A model generated the notes under the pieces. The model was not told the origin of the DNA. It made no database searches and saw nothing but the letters and a program-made list of their open reading frames with translations. A DNA stretch of 64,000 nucleotides from Heterotrichella gracilis (taxonomy: Eukaryota; Sar; Xanthophyceae; Tribonematales; Xanthonemataceae), in assembly GCA_032358255.1 (NCBI GenBank), contig JAULBX010026940.1, positions 434,001 through 498,000 on the forward strand, in the 5' to 3' direction. The translations under genes and the position numbers were made by a program. This document shows, piece after piece, positions 46,305 to 55,569 of the stretch (within the stretch, counting starts at the first letter, position 1; each line of letters opens with the position of its first letter).

Positions 46305-47008
46305 TGAATTACAATTTTTATACCGGCGAAGTTTTACTCATTGATAAACCATACACCTGGAGCAGTTTTCAGGCTGTTAATAAATTAAAGCACGCCATCA
46401 AGCAACATCCATCTTTAATTGTGGATGGCGTTAAAACAAAACCAAAGATCGGTCACGCAGGTACTTTAGATCCATTAGCAACAGGTTTGCTGATCGTTTG
46501 CACGGGCAAAAAAACAAAAACCATTAATGATCTAATGGGAATGGAGAAAGAATACACCGGAACTTTTTTACTTGGCGCAACAACTCCCTGCTTTGATCTA
46601 GAGAAAGAAGTTGATAAAACATTTCCGACAGAACACATTACAATAGAAGCCATACAAAAGGCAGCAAAAGATTTTACCCGCGTACAACAACAGGTACCAC
46701 CCATTTTTAGTGCCGTGATGATAAACGGAAAGCGTGCTTACGAAATGGCAAGGGCAGGTGAAGAAGTGGAAATGAAATCGCGTGAGATCGAGATCAAAGA
46801 ATTTGAAATTACGAACGTCACTATGCCAACCGTTAGTTTTAGAGTTGTATGCAGTAAAGGAACCTATATTCGAAGCCTTGCGCGTGACTTTGGCCTTGCT
46901 CTAGACAGCGGTGCGCACCTTACAAAATTAGTTCGCACGCGTATTGGTGATTTTAAGTTGGAAGATGCAGTGACGCCACAGGAGTTTGCAGAGAGAATGA
47001 AACTGTAA
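46304..47008 (+). CDS. truB: tRNA pseudouridine(55) synthase
   Basis: 234 residues from ATG at 46304, which overlaps the metF stop. The catalytic Asp56 sits in HAGTLDPLATG. Other motifs: LLIDKPYTWSSF near the start and KGTYIRSLARDFG near 190. It isomerises U55 in the T-loop of tRNAs. The C-terminal PUA domain is reduced or absent, as in many Bacteroidota. A hairpin-rich intergenic region follows. Confidence 0.94.
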   Translation: MNYNFYTGEVLLIDKPYTWSSFQAVNKLKHAIKQHPSLIVDGVKTKPKIGHAGTLDPLATGLLIVCTGKKTKTINDLMGMEKEYTGTFLLGATTPCFDLEKEVDKTFPTEHITIEAIQKAAKDFTRVQQQVPPIFSAVMINGKRAYEMARAGEEVEMKSREIEIKEFEITNVTMPTVSFRVVCSKGTYIRSLARDFGLALDSGAHLTKLVRTRIGDFKLEDAVTPQEFAERMKL

Positions 47009-47015
47009 TTTTATA

Positions 47016-47163
47016 TTTGCTCTGGAAGAGCAAAACAGCCTAGAAAACAAAAAAAACATTCATCATCGGCTCCGGCGGAGCCGAACACTTAATTGTTTTG
47101 CACCTCTGGTGCAATTCTTACATTGGCTTTAGGTTTCTTTAATCGTTAGGTTCCTCCGGAACC
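47016..47163. repeat. Cluster of four short triloop hairpins
   Basis: Four perfect inverted repeats with 3-base loops: TTTGCTCT-GGA-AGAGCAAA (47016-47034), TCGGCTCC-GGC-GGAGCCGA (47066-47084), TTGCACC-TCT-GGTGCAA (47098-47114) and GGTTCC-TCC-GGAACC (47149-47163). Stems are 8, 8, 7 and 6 bp. They lie between convergent truB and the CBS gene. Stem sequences differ but the layout and the CTCC/GGAG-like apex recur. Role unknown: a dispersed palindrome family or a termination region. Confidence 0.7.
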
Positions 47164-47169
47164 AATTAA

Positions 47170-47832
47170 CTATATATTCAAAAAATGAAGGAATTCGTTT
47201 AAACGATCCTTCATGCCCGTTTCATAATCGCTATGCGAATAAGTAGCTTTGATTATGTAATTGTAACGGTTAAATGTTTGAATGATGCTTGATAGATCTT
47301 CGCGATTTACTTTTATGGTCACTTCCAGCTTCATACTATCGGGTTGTGATGAAACGTGCAGACTTAAAATTTTCGCATCGTTGCCTTCAATAATATTTCC
47401 TATCTGAGTAACTGAATAATCATTTTGATTTAATTCAAGCACAATTACACCGCCTGGATTTTGAACCGAGATCATGGTGCTTAAATTTTGTACAATACCT
47501 TTTAAAGTAATGCAGCCTTTGTATTTTTCGTTTTCATCTAACACAGGAATGAGCGTTAAATTTAAACTGGTCATTAATTTTACTAATTCGTAAGTGTGTT
47601 GGTGAAGATGAATGGCAGGCCGCATTAAATGTAATTTGCTGGCATCTATTTGTTCTTCTGGGTGATTATAATCTAAAAGATCTGTTTCAGAAACAAGGCC
47701 TATCAATTCACGGTCTTTTACGACCGGTAAATGCGAAACTTTAAACTGCTCCATCCAGTCCAATGCCAATTCAACCGTATCAGTGGTTTTAAGTGGTGGG
47801 ATCTCATCCGTAATTAAATCGACAACTAACAT
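47170..47832 (-). CDS. CBS-domain pair protein with C-terminal ACT-like region
   Basis: 220 residues, soluble. Two CBS motifs lie at ~1-60 (ALDWMEQFKVSHLPVV, ELIGLVSETDLLDY) and ~70-125 (LNLTLIPVLDENEKYKGCIT), and would bind an adenine nucleotide. The C-terminal ~80 residues have an ACT-like strand-helix pattern (GGVIVLELNQNDYSVTQIG). It is probably a nucleotide-sensing regulator; target unknown. Divergent from pdxJ. Confidence 0.85.
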   Translation of the reverse strand: MLVVDLITDEIPPLKTTDTVELALDWMEQFKVSHLPVVKDRELIGLVSETDLLDYNHPEEQIDASKLHLMRPAIHLHQHTYELVKLMTSLNLTLIPVLDENEKYKGCITLKGIVQNLSTMISVQNPGGVIVLELNQNDYSVTQIGNIIEGNDAKILSLHVSSQPDSMKLEVTIKVNREDLSSIIQTFNRYNYIIKATYSHSDYETGMKDRLNEFLHFLNI

Positions 47833-47912
47833 ATTTCTTTCTCAAATTTATGTAAATTAATTAGCTTTACTGAGGTTTTAGCAAAATGTAACAAATAATT
47901 AAAGACCTCATA

Positions 47913-48629
47913 ATGACTAAATTAAGCGTAAACATTAATAAAATAGCCACTTTGCGCAATGCAAGGGGTGGCAATATACCCGATGTTATAAAAGCGGCAC
48001 AACAAATAGAGATCTTTGGTGCTCACGGAATTACCGTGCATCCAAGACCCGATGAGCGACATATTACGTATAAAGATGTGCGCGATCTTAAGCCGATCTT
48101 AAAAACAGAATTTAATATTGAAGGCAATCCCAAAGAACAAAAATTTGTTGATCTTGTTTTAGAAGTAAGACCTCACCAGGTAACATTGGTACCCGATGTG
48201 CAAGGGCAGTTGACGAGCGATCATGGATGGGACACAAAAAAGAATAAAGATTATTTAGTAGAGATGATAACACTATTTAAAAAAAGTAATATCCGTACTT
48301 CTATTTTTGTTGATGCAAATTTAGAAATGGTAAAAGGTGCAAAAGAAACTGGTGCAGACAGGATTGAATTATATACTGAAGAGTATGCGCGATTGTTTTT
48401 TACTGAAAAAGAAAAAGTAATTCAACCCTTTACAGCGGCAGCTAAATTAGCGGGCGAGCTGGGGCTAGGCGTTAATGCAGGGCACGACTTAAGTTTGGAT
48501 AATTTAAAATTCTTTAAACAAAATGTCCCAAATTTACTAGAGGTCTCTATTGGTCACGCTTTAATTAGCGATGCTTTGTATTTGGGTTTAGAAAATACCG
48601 TGCAATTATATTTACGACAACTGAAATGA
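47913..48629 (+). CDS. pdxJ: Pyridoxine 5'-phosphate synthase
   Basis: 238 residues, normal for PdxJ, which condenses 1-deoxyxylulose 5-phosphate with 3-amino-1-hydroxyacetone 1-phosphate to make PNP. Seen: LSVNINKIATLRNARGG at the start, GITVHPRPDERHI near 45, TLVPD, ADRIELYTEEYA and LGVNAGHDLSLDNL, and the C-terminal VSIGHALISDAL. Overlaps the next gene by 4 bp (ATGA). Confidence 0.95.
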   Translation: MTKLSVNINKIATLRNARGGNIPDVIKAAQQIEIFGAHGITVHPRPDERHITYKDVRDLKPILKTEFNIEGNPKEQKFVDLVLEVRPHQVTLVPDVQGQLTSDHGWDTKKNKDYLVEMITLFKKSNIRTSIFVDANLEMVKGAKETGADRIELYTEEYARLFFTEKEKVIQPFTAAAKLAGELGLGVNAGHDLSLDNLKFFKQNVPNLLEVSIGHALISDALYLGLENTVQLYLRQLK

Positions 48630-49399
48630 AATTAGCATATAGAGAATTCGGCGAGGGACAACCATTGATCATTATGCATGGTTTATTTGGGCAAAGTGAT
48701 AACTGGAATACATTGGCAAAACAATTTGCGGAAAAAGGATTGCATGTTTTTACGTTAGACCTTCGTAATCATGGTCTATCGCCGCACAGCGATGTTTGGA
48801 ATTACGAAGTAATGGCCGACGACTTGAAAGAATTTATTGAAGAACATCAATTAAAAGACCCAATCATATTAGGGCATAGTATGGGTGGAAAAGTGGTCAT
48901 GTTCTTCGAATTAAAATATAAGAACGTTGCTGCAAAAATAATTGTTGCCGATATTTCTCCACGGGTTTACGCGCCGCATCATGAAGCTGTTTTAAAAGCA
49001 TTAAACGCTGTTGATTTTTCTATAATAAAAACGCGCAAAGAAGCAGAAGCAGTTTTAAACAGTTACCTGGATGATTTTGGCACCAAACAATTTTTATTGA
49101 AGAATATTTATTGGCGCGATACAGAAAATAACATCATGGATTGGCGCTTTAATTTAAAGACCATCACAAAAAATTATAACAACATAGGCGTTGCACTGTC
49201 TGCTGGTTCAAGTGATGTGCCAACTTTAGTGGTGCGCGGAGAAAAGTCAAATTATATTGCAGAAAGCGATCTTTTAGATTTTAAAAAACACTTTCCAAAT
49301 TATAAACTCGAAACTGTTTTAGGTTCTGGACACTGGATACACGCTGAAAAACCGAAAGAATTTTTTGAGGCAGTCATGTCGTTTATCAGATCAAATTAA
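48626..49399 (+). CDS. Alpha/beta-fold hydrolase, YbfF-like esterase
   Basis: 257 residues. Nucleophile elbow GHSMGGKVVM (Ser near 89), MHGLFGQSDNW oxyanion region, LDLRNHGLSPHS strand-loop and catalytic His in GSGHWIHAEKP are characteristic of YbfF-type acyl esterases. It starts within the pdxJ stop (ATGA), so the two are translationally coupled. Confidence 0.9.
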   Translation: MKLAYREFGEGQPLIIMHGLFGQSDNWNTLAKQFAEKGLHVFTLDLRNHGLSPHSDVWNYEVMADDLKEFIEEHQLKDPIILGHSMGGKVVMFFELKYKNVAAKIIVADISPRVYAPHHEAVLKALNAVDFSIIKTRKEAEAVLNSYLDDFGTKQFLLKNIYWRDTENNIMDWRFNLKTITKNYNNIGVALSAGSSDVPTLVVRGEKSNYIAESDLLDFKKHFPNYKLETVLGSGHWIHAEKPKEFFEAVMSFIRSN

Positions 49400-49411
49400 A
49401 AGTACGATATA

Positions 49412-49918
49412 TTATTGATCTTTTGTATTGATGGTTTTTTCAGATAATACAAAATCTTTTTCATCAGGCTTCTTAAAAAGCTGTGCCCACTTTAATGTAA
49501 AAATATTTTTAAGTATCAATATGATCGATGAAAAAGAATTGGGTTTTGGTACATATAAATTTGCGCCGGTTTTAAAGGCCTCATTAATATCCTGCTCACT
49601 CTTAGAAGTAGTATACATAACTGTTGGTATGTCTTTCAGTTCTTCATCCGCTTTAATTTCTTTTAGGCATTCTTTACCATTTTTACCCGGCATATTAATG
49701 TCCAGAAAAATAATATCGGGATTTGGAATTTCAGGATCATGAAGATTATCCATAAGTTCTTTTCCATTATCGGTTGTGGTTAATTCTGTGGGGACGTTTG
49801 TCCGATCAAGCGCTTCTTTGAATAAGTGCTGATCATCTTTATCATCATCTGCCAATAAAACTTTTATCGGATCTTTTTTATCCTTTTCGCTATTTTCAGG
49901 ATCTTCTTTTTCTTTCAT
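49412..49918 (-). CDS. Single-domain response regulator (Rcp1-like)
   Basis: 168 residues with a receiver domain only. The acidic cluster is at Asp24-26 (LLADDDKDDQ), phospho-acceptor Asp73 in IIFLDINMPGKNG, Thr in VMYTTSKSEQDI, and Lys in NLYVPKP. A charged N-terminal tail of ~18 residues precedes it, and there is a short C-terminal extension. There is no output domain and no adjacent histidine kinase. It probably passes phosphate to another protein or binds a partner. Confidence 0.9.
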   Translation of the reverse strand: MKEKEDPENSEKDKKDPIKVLLADDDKDDQHLFKEALDRTNVPTELTTTDNGKELMDNLHDPEIPNPDIIFLDINMPGKNGKECLKEIKADEELKDIPTVMYTTSKSEQDINEAFKTGANLYVPKPNSFSSIILILKNIFTLKWAQLFKKPDEKDFVLSEKTINTKDQ

Positions 49919-50028
49919 GTGTAGCTATAAAGATACTGCAAAAAAAAGAAAAAGATTAATGTTACATAAATTTAACAAAGCTGCATTTTGAGCGATTTTC
50001 ATTTAGGTTTAGTCTGTAAGATCAGGGC

Positions 50029-50658
50029 TTACAGCAGATTCAGGCCTTTTAAAAAATCACCTATCTCTTCACCTTTTGGCAATAAAAAAGCACTGATACC
50101 GCATTCGCCGGCGCCTTTTACGTGTTGAATAGAATCATCAATAAAAACAGTTTCTTCAGGCTTTAAATTGTTTGTTTCTAAAACAAATTCAAAAATATCT
50201 TTGTTTGGCTTGCGCATGCCCATGCGACAAGAGTAATATACCTCATCAAAATAGTCGTTAAAGTTTTTTACGCCATGTTTAAGATACAGGTCGTGTTCAA
50301 AGGCACTTATATGCGGCTCGTTTGTATTACTTAATAAAAAGGTGTTGTAATTTTGCTTCATAGTTACTAAAACATCCAGTCTTTTTTCCGGAACATCCAA
50401 CAACATGGCGTTCCAGGCTCTTAGTAATTCAACATCTGGGCCATCGTAACGAATTTGCTTTCTTAATTTATAAAAAAACTCCTCAGGAGAGACCAGGCCT
50501 TTATCAAAATCATCAAACAGCTGGCTTTGCGCGGCCTGCGTATATATGGCCTCAAAAGGCATATAGCTAAGTTTATTAAACTCTGATATGGTTTTAATCA
50601 CATCTAAATTGATAATTACCCCGCCCAGGTCGAAAATGATATTTTTTATATGTTGCAT
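50029..50658 (-). CDS. HAD-family phosphatase, YihX-like
   Basis: About 209 residues from ATG at 50658; a TTG at 50670 is in frame. Motif I is FDLGGVI with nucleophile Asp10 and Gly at the usual second Asp position, as in YihX-type enzymes. FLLSNTNEPH (motif II), GMRKPNKDIF (motif III Lys) and VFIDDSIQHVKGA (motif IV) complete the set. Likely a sugar phosphatase; substrate uncertain. Divergent from the tRNA gene. Confidence 0.88.
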   Translation of the reverse strand: MQHIKNIIFDLGGVIINLDVIKTISEFNKLSYMPFEAIYTQAAQSQLFDDFDKGLVSPEEFFYKLRKQIRYDGPDVELLRAWNAMLLDVPEKRLDVLVTMKQNYNTFLLSNTNEPHISAFEHDLYLKHGVKNFNDYFDEVYYSCRMGMRKPNKDIFEFVLETNNLKPEETVFIDDSIQHVKGAGECGISAFLLPKGEEIGDFLKGLNLL

Positions 50659-50663
50659 TTTAT

Positions 50664-50694
50664 TTTGCAAATATGGGGCTTTTATCTATTTTTG
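50664..50694 (+). promoter_or_regulatory. Promoter of the CAU-anticodon tRNA
   Basis: TTTG at 50664-50667, 19 bases, then TATTTTTG at 50687-50694. The match to TTTG-N19-TAnnTTTG is complete, and the tRNA starts 25 bases downstream. It overlaps the start of the divergent HAD gene. Confidence 0.7.
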
Positions 50695-50718
50695 CAATCC
50701 CTCTTGAGGGAAAATTTT

Positions 50719-50795
50719 GGTCCTATAGCTCATTCGGTTAGAGCAACTGACTCATAATCAGTAGGTGCTTGGTTCGATTCCAAGTGGGACCACCA
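50719..50795 (+). tRNA. tRNA with CAU anticodon (elongator Met or Ile2), CCA encoded
   Basis: A full cloverleaf: acceptor GGTCCTA with TGGGACC, D-stem GCTC/GAGC, anticodon stem ACTGA/TCAGT around loop CTCATAA, T-stem CTTGG/CCAAG with TTCGATT. Discriminator A and CCA are encoded. The anticodon stem lacks the three G-C pairs of an initiator. Elongator Met and lysidine-type Ile2 cannot be told apart by eye. Confidence 0.95.
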
Positions 50796-50796
50796 G

Positions 50797-50825
50797 AACC
50801 CCGAATTCTTTTCGGGGTTTTTATT
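50797..50825. terminator. Bidirectional terminator shared by the tRNA and the TPR operon
   Basis: CCCCGAA and TTCGGGG pair around a short loop, with T-run on the plus side and A/T tract on the other. It lies 2 bases after the tRNA and a few bases before the stop codon of the convergent TPR operon. Confidence 0.8.
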
Positions 50826-50830
50826 TTAAT

Positions 50831-52300
50831 TTATCCCCTATCTTTTAAAGATTTCAAACTCTTGTCAATATATTGTTCACTTGGCAATAAAGTCGATTGT
50901 ATTCGTTTAGCGTAATAAATAGAGTCTAGGATCTCTTTTTGTTTTTCCTCAACTAAATGTTTTTGTGCGGTGATGATAGCGTTATCTTTTTGTTTCTGGC
51001 GGTAGCCTCTTAGAATAAACGCAGCAAGTACTAAAACAATTCCAAAACCAACAATAAAATAATTACGCTCCTTTTCTTTTTGTTTTAACTCTGCTTTTGC
51101 AATGGTATCTTTTTTATCCTGCTCGGCTTTTGCTTCCAGTTCTTTTTTCTCATACTCATATTGTATTTGTTTTTTTATAGCGGCTTTTTGAGTTTCGTGA
51201 TTATTAATACTATCTCGCATTTTAATTTCCAATTCATACATTTCAACAGCCTCTTTGAATTTGTTTTGTTTTTGGAAGATCTGTTTGAGTATTTTGGCCG
51301 AATTTTTAATATTTTCCGGATAACCCAATTCTTTTGCCACGTCCATGCCTCTGAAGCTGTAGCTTAGACTTTCTCTTAAATTACCTAAGTTTAGATGAAC
51401 TTGTCCAATGTTAGTAAGAGATCTGGCGATTCCAAGCCTATCCCCAATTTCTTCCTGAATATTTAAACCCTTAAGAAAATATGCTAATGCTTTTGAATTA
51501 TCACCTTGCTTTGAATAAATAATTCCAATACTGCTTAGGGATGTTGCTATTCCCATTTTATCTCCAATCTCTTCCTTTATCTTTATACTCTTGTGCCAAT
51601 ACTCTAACGCTTTTGGAATATCGCCATGCTCAGAATATATGATTCCAATATTTTGTAAAGAGGTTGCGATTCCGTATTTATCTTTAATCTCTTCTCTAAT
51701 TTTTAAACTCTTGAGCCAATATTCTAAAGATTTTGGAACGTCACCCTGTTCTAAATAAATAATTCCAATGTTGTTTAAACACATTGCAATTCCTTTTTTA
51801 TCTTCGATCTCTTCATAAATCTTTAAACTCTTGTGATTATAATCTAATGCCTTAGGGATATCACCTTGATCGCTATAAATAAGTCCAAGGTTGTTTAAGG
51901 AGGTTGCCAATCCTTTTTTATCTCCGATCTCCTGTCTAATTTTTAAACTCTTTAGGCCATATTCTAATGCCTTTTGAACCTTGCCTTTATCGTTGTAGGC
52001 AGTTCCAATGTTGTTTAACGCTTTAGCAAGTTGCCTGGAATAATACTTTTTTAAAGAACTGTCAGTGGATAATCTTTTTTCTGCAAGATACTGAGCTTTC
52101 TGCCATAAAATAACTGCTGTGTCAGCGTTTTTCAAATTTAAAAGTTTACCCAACTTAAGGTATATGTTGATCTTTGTACTATCGTGTTTGGCATTTTTAA
52201 GGGCGAGTTTTAAAGAATCAATCGTCTTATCTTGTCCGAACAGATTTGCATGAAACAAGATGATTGTTAGGAATAGAACTGCGTATTTAAATTTTTGCAT
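50831..52300 (-). CDS. Headless TPR sensor, unit 6 (no phosphatase domain)
   Basis: 489 residues from ATG at 52300; another ATG at 52309 is in frame. Signal peptide to about 23 (HANLFGQ), the family leader DSLKLALKNAKHDSTK, seven TPRs of 40 residues, then the charged EKKELEAKAEQDKKDT helix. A transmembrane helix near 413-432 leads to the cytoplasmic helix EEKQKEILDSIYYAKRIQST, and the protein stops 17 residues later. In the full-length relatives a PP2C domain starts there; here no remnant follows, only the terminator. Last gene of the operon, 17 bp after unit 5. Confidence 0.88.
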   Translation of the reverse strand: MQKFKYAVLFLTIILFHANLFGQDKTIDSLKLALKNAKHDSTKINIYLKLGKLLNLKNADTAVILWQKAQYLAEKRLSTDSSLKKYYSRQLAKALNNIGTAYNDKGKVQKALEYGLKSLKIRQEIGDKKGLATSLNNLGLIYSDQGDIPKALDYNHKSLKIYEEIEDKKGIAMCLNNIGIIYLEQGDVPKSLEYWLKSLKIREEIKDKYGIATSLQNIGIIYSEHGDIPKALEYWHKSIKIKEEIGDKMGIATSLSSIGIIYSKQGDNSKALAYFLKGLNIQEEIGDRLGIARSLTNIGQVHLNLGNLRESLSYSFRGMDVAKELGYPENIKNSAKILKQIFQKQNKFKEAVEMYELEIKMRDSINNHETQKAAIKKQIQYEYEKKELEAKAEQDKKDTIAKAELKQKEKERNYFIVGFGIVLVLAAFILRGYRQKQKDNAIITAQKHLVEEKQKEILDSIYYAKRIQSTLLPSEQYIDKSLKSLKDRG

Positions 52301-52317
52301 CAAAACCATCTACTAAA

Positions 52318-55300
52318 TTAAACTTTTATATTTAATTGCTTTAAACGCTTATCAATATATTTTTCGCTTGGCAATAAAGCTGTTTGTATTCTTTTTGCGT
52401 AATGAATGGAATCTAAGATCTCTTTTTGTTTTTCATCCACCAAATGTTTTTGTTGAAGAATAATGGCATTGGCTTTTTGTTTTTGTCTGTAGCCACGTAA
52501 AATAAATAACGCCAGCGCTAACACTAAACCAAAACCAGCAATAAAATAATTACGTTCTTTTTCCTTTTGTATTAATTCGGCTTTTGCAACGGCGTCTTTT
52601 TTATCCTGCTCTGCTTTTGTTTCCAGTTCTTTTTTCTCATACTCATATTGCATTTGTTTTTTAACTGTAGCTTTTTGTGTTTCCTGGTTATTAATGCTGT
52701 CGCGCATTTTAATTTCCAGCTCATACATTTCAAAAGCGTCTTTATACTTGTTTTGTTTTTGGAATATGGTTTTTAATACATTGGCCGAGTTCCTTATTTC
52801 CAATGGAAAGCCTAATTTTTTTGAACTAATAATAGCCTCAGAAGCAAAACCGAAAGCCTGATCAGGAAGATCTTGTTTTAACTTTAGGTTTGCTAATTCA
52901 ATTAAAGTTCTGGTCTTTCCTTTTTCATCAAATATTTCTCGCTGTATTTTTAAACTTTTATAATAATTGTCAATTGCTTCGTCATATTTTCCTACAGACT
53001 TTAATACTAAACCAATATTCTTTAATGCATTTGCAATGCCTTTTGGGTTCTCTAACTTTTGATAGATACTTAAACTTTTTGTAAAGTAGTTAAGCGCAAT
53101 ATCAAATTCTTTCTTATCAATAAAAACGAGGCCTATATTATTCGATGCTAAACCAACGCCCGATTGGTCTCCTATTTCTGTCATAATTTTTAAACACTTA
53201 TTATAATAGGCTAGCGCTTTATTTGTTTCGAGTTGCTCTTTATAAATTAAACCAATATTGTTAAGCGAATAGGCTATTTCAGGCTTAGCGTTTAAATTCT
53301 CTCGGATTTTTAAACACCTAAAATGATATTCTAAAGCTTTAGGAATATCTCCTTGATTTTGATAAACCAAAGCAATATCGTTTAAACAAAAAGCAATTCC
53401 ACTTTTGTTATCGATCTCCTCTTCAATTTTTAAACTTTTGTTGTAAAATTCGATCGCTTTAGCCGGAAGTCCTTCATCGTAATAGCCCGAGCCAATATTA
53501 AAAAGAGAATTTGCTATGCCTTTCCTATCTTTAATGGCAGTGTTATATTTTAGTTGGTCGTTAAAAACCTGTAATGATTTTAACGGGTCACCAATATCCT
53601 GATAAAGCACGCCGATGTTAGTTAACGACAAAATTATACCAGCGGTGTCTCTTAATTTTTTTTGAATTTCCAAACCTTTTTCAAAATCGTTAATTGCTTT
53701 TTTATAGTTACCTGTTTGATGAGAAAAATAACCATTATTAACTAATGAAATGCCAAGCTGTTTAAGATAAAAATTTCTATCTGTCGCAGATCTTGTAAGA
53801 TGTTCACGAGCTATTGATTCTAATTGCGCATTAAAAGCAGGACACTCCTCTTCCGCTGCCAACTCTGACAGTTTGGATAAAATAGTACAGCGTGTTGTAT
53901 CATGTTTGGCATTTTTAAGTAACAGTTTTAAAGAATCTACATTTTGAGAAAATGAGCAAAATGATAAAAGAAAAAAGATCAATGATAAAAGAGTTTTATT
54001 GTTTAATTGCTTCAAACTTTTATCTATATATCTTTCGCTTGGCAAGAAAGCGGTTTGTATGCGTTTTGCATAGTAAATTGAATCTAAAATTTCTTTTTGT
54101 TTTTCATCCACCAAATCTTTTTGTTGAAGAATAATTGCATTGGCTTTTTGTTTTTGTTTGTAGCCACGTAAAATAAATAAGGCTAGCACCAGTACTAAGC
54201 CAAAACCGACAATAAAATAATTGCGTTCGTTTTCTTTTTGCTTTAGTTCGGCCTTAGCTATGGTATCTTTTTTATCCTGCTCTGCTTTTGTTTCTAATTC
54301 TTTTTTCTCGTATTCATATTGCATTTGTTTTTTGACACTGGCTTTTTGAGTTTCTAGATTATTAATACTGTCTCTCATTTTAATTTCCAACTCAAACATT
54401 TCAAAAGCATCTTTGTAATTATTTAGTTTTTGAAAGATCGATTTAAGTGTATTTGCCGAATTTTTAATTTGTTCAGGAAAGCCCAATTCTTTAGCCACTT
54501 GCATTCCTTTGCCAGCAGTTACAAGCGCCTCCTTAATTTGTCCTTTCCTTAAAGTCAGTATAGCAATGCTGTTTAAAGAATGTGATATTCCTGTTTTGTC
54601 TCCAATTTCTTCGTTGATCTTAAAGCTCTTATGATAAAATTCTAAAGCTTTGGGAATATCATTCTGATTATCATAAATAACCCCAATGTTGTTTAAAGAA
54701 TATGCTATTCCTTTTTTATCCCCATTCTCTTCGTGGATCTTTAAACTTCTATTGTAATACTCCAAGGCCTTGGGGATGTCGCCTTGTTTTTTATAAATAA
54801 TACCAAGGTGGCTTAATGCATCTGCTTTTCCTTTTTTATCTCCTATCTCTTCCCTGATCTTTAAGCTTTTTTTAAAATAATCTAATGCATTTGGCAGGTC
54901 GCCCTGGTTCTGATAAATATCTCCAATGTTGATTAATGAAGTTGATATTCCTCGTTTATCCCCAATCTCTTCTCTGATCTTTAAACTCTTGTGAAAATAC
55001 TCTAATGCCTTACGGATGCCGCCTTGGTTTTTATAAATAACCCCAATGTTATTTAAAGAAATCGCTATTCCTTTTTTATTGCCAATAACTTCCTGGATCC
55101 TTAAACTTTTATGATAATACTCTAATGCTTTTGGAATATTGCCTTGATTTCTATAAATAGCGCCAATGTTATTTAAAGAAAGTGCTATTCCATCTTTATC
55201 CCCTAACTCTTCTTCAATTTTTAGGCTCTTATGATGGTATTCTAATGCCTTGGTAATATCACCTTGTTGATTTGCCAGGTAACCGATGTTATTCAAGGTC

Positions 55301-55569
55301 GACGCAAGGTGTTTTTGGAAAACCTTTTTTGATTCTGAATTATAGGCAATGTTCTTTTCAGCAATTTGTTTTAATTGTTCATTGTACCGAGGCCAAATAT
55401 TATCATCACCCTCAGCTTCGATCATTGCATTTAGAACATTACAGCGTGTTGTATCGTGCTTAGCGTTTTTCAGCGCCAATTTTAGCGAGTCTAAATTTTG
55501 CCCAAATGAATTAAGCTGAAAAAAAACAGTTGCGAGGATTAGAAGGAAATATTTGAGGATAGATTTCAA
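52318..55569 (-). CDS. In-frame fusion of two headless TPR sensor units (units 4 and 5)
   Basis: 1083 residues, TTG start at 55569. Unit 4 (1-518): signal peptide ending SFGQ, eight TPRs, transmembrane helix ~449-467, signalling helix QKEILDSIYYAKRIQTAF. Instead of a stop it runs into unit 5: residues 519-540 are a full signal peptide (KQLNNKTLLSLIFFLLSFCS then FSQ). Unit 5 has nine TPRs, a transmembrane helix and the same tail, ending LKQLNIKV. The chain could be a two-sensor protein with an internal signal anchor, or unit 5 may start separately at the in-frame TTG at 54015. Starts 14 bp after unit 3. Confidence 0.85.
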   Translation of the reverse strand: MKSILKYFLLILATVFFQLNSFGQNLDSLKLALKNAKHDTTRCNVLNAMIEAEGDDNIWPRYNEQLKQIAEKNIAYNSESKKVFQKHLASTLNNIGYLANQQGDITKALEYHHKSLKIEEELGDKDGIALSLNNIGAIYRNQGNIPKALEYYHKSLRIQEVIGNKKGIAISLNNIGVIYKNQGGIRKALEYFHKSLKIREEIGDKRGISTSLINIGDIYQNQGDLPNALDYFKKSLKIREEIGDKKGKADALSHLGIIYKKQGDIPKALEYYNRSLKIHEENGDKKGIAYSLNNIGVIYDNQNDIPKALEFYHKSFKINEEIGDKTGISHSLNSIAILTLRKGQIKEALVTAGKGMQVAKELGFPEQIKNSANTLKSIFQKLNNYKDAFEMFELEIKMRDSINNLETQKASVKKQMQYEYEKKELETKAEQDKKDTIAKAELKQKENERNYFIVGFGLVLVLALFILRGYKQKQKANAIILQQKDLVDEKQKEILDSIYYAKRIQTAFLPSERYIDKSLKQLNNKTLLSLIFFLLSFCSFSQNVDSLKLLLKNAKHDTTRCTILSKLSELAAEEECPAFNAQLESIAREHLTRSATDRNFYLKQLGISLVNNGYFSHQTGNYKKAINDFEKGLEIQKKLRDTAGIILSLTNIGVLYQDIGDPLKSLQVFNDQLKYNTAIKDRKGIANSLFNIGSGYYDEGLPAKAIEFYNKSLKIEEEIDNKSGIAFCLNDIALVYQNQGDIPKALEYHFRCLKIRENLNAKPEIAYSLNNIGLIYKEQLETNKALAYYNKCLKIMTEIGDQSGVGLASNNIGLVFIDKKEFDIALNYFTKSLSIYQKLENPKGIANALKNIGLVLKSVGKYDEAIDNYYKSLKIQREIFDEKGKTRTLIELANLKLKQDLPDQAFGFASEAIISSKKLGFPLEIRNSANVLKTIFQKQNKYKDAFEMYELEIKMRDSINNQETQKATVKKQMQYEYEKKELETKAEQDKKDAVAKAELIQKEKERNYFIAGFGLVLALALFILRGYRQKQKANAIILQQKHLVDEKQKEILDSIHYAKRIQTALLPSEKYIDKRLKQLNIKV

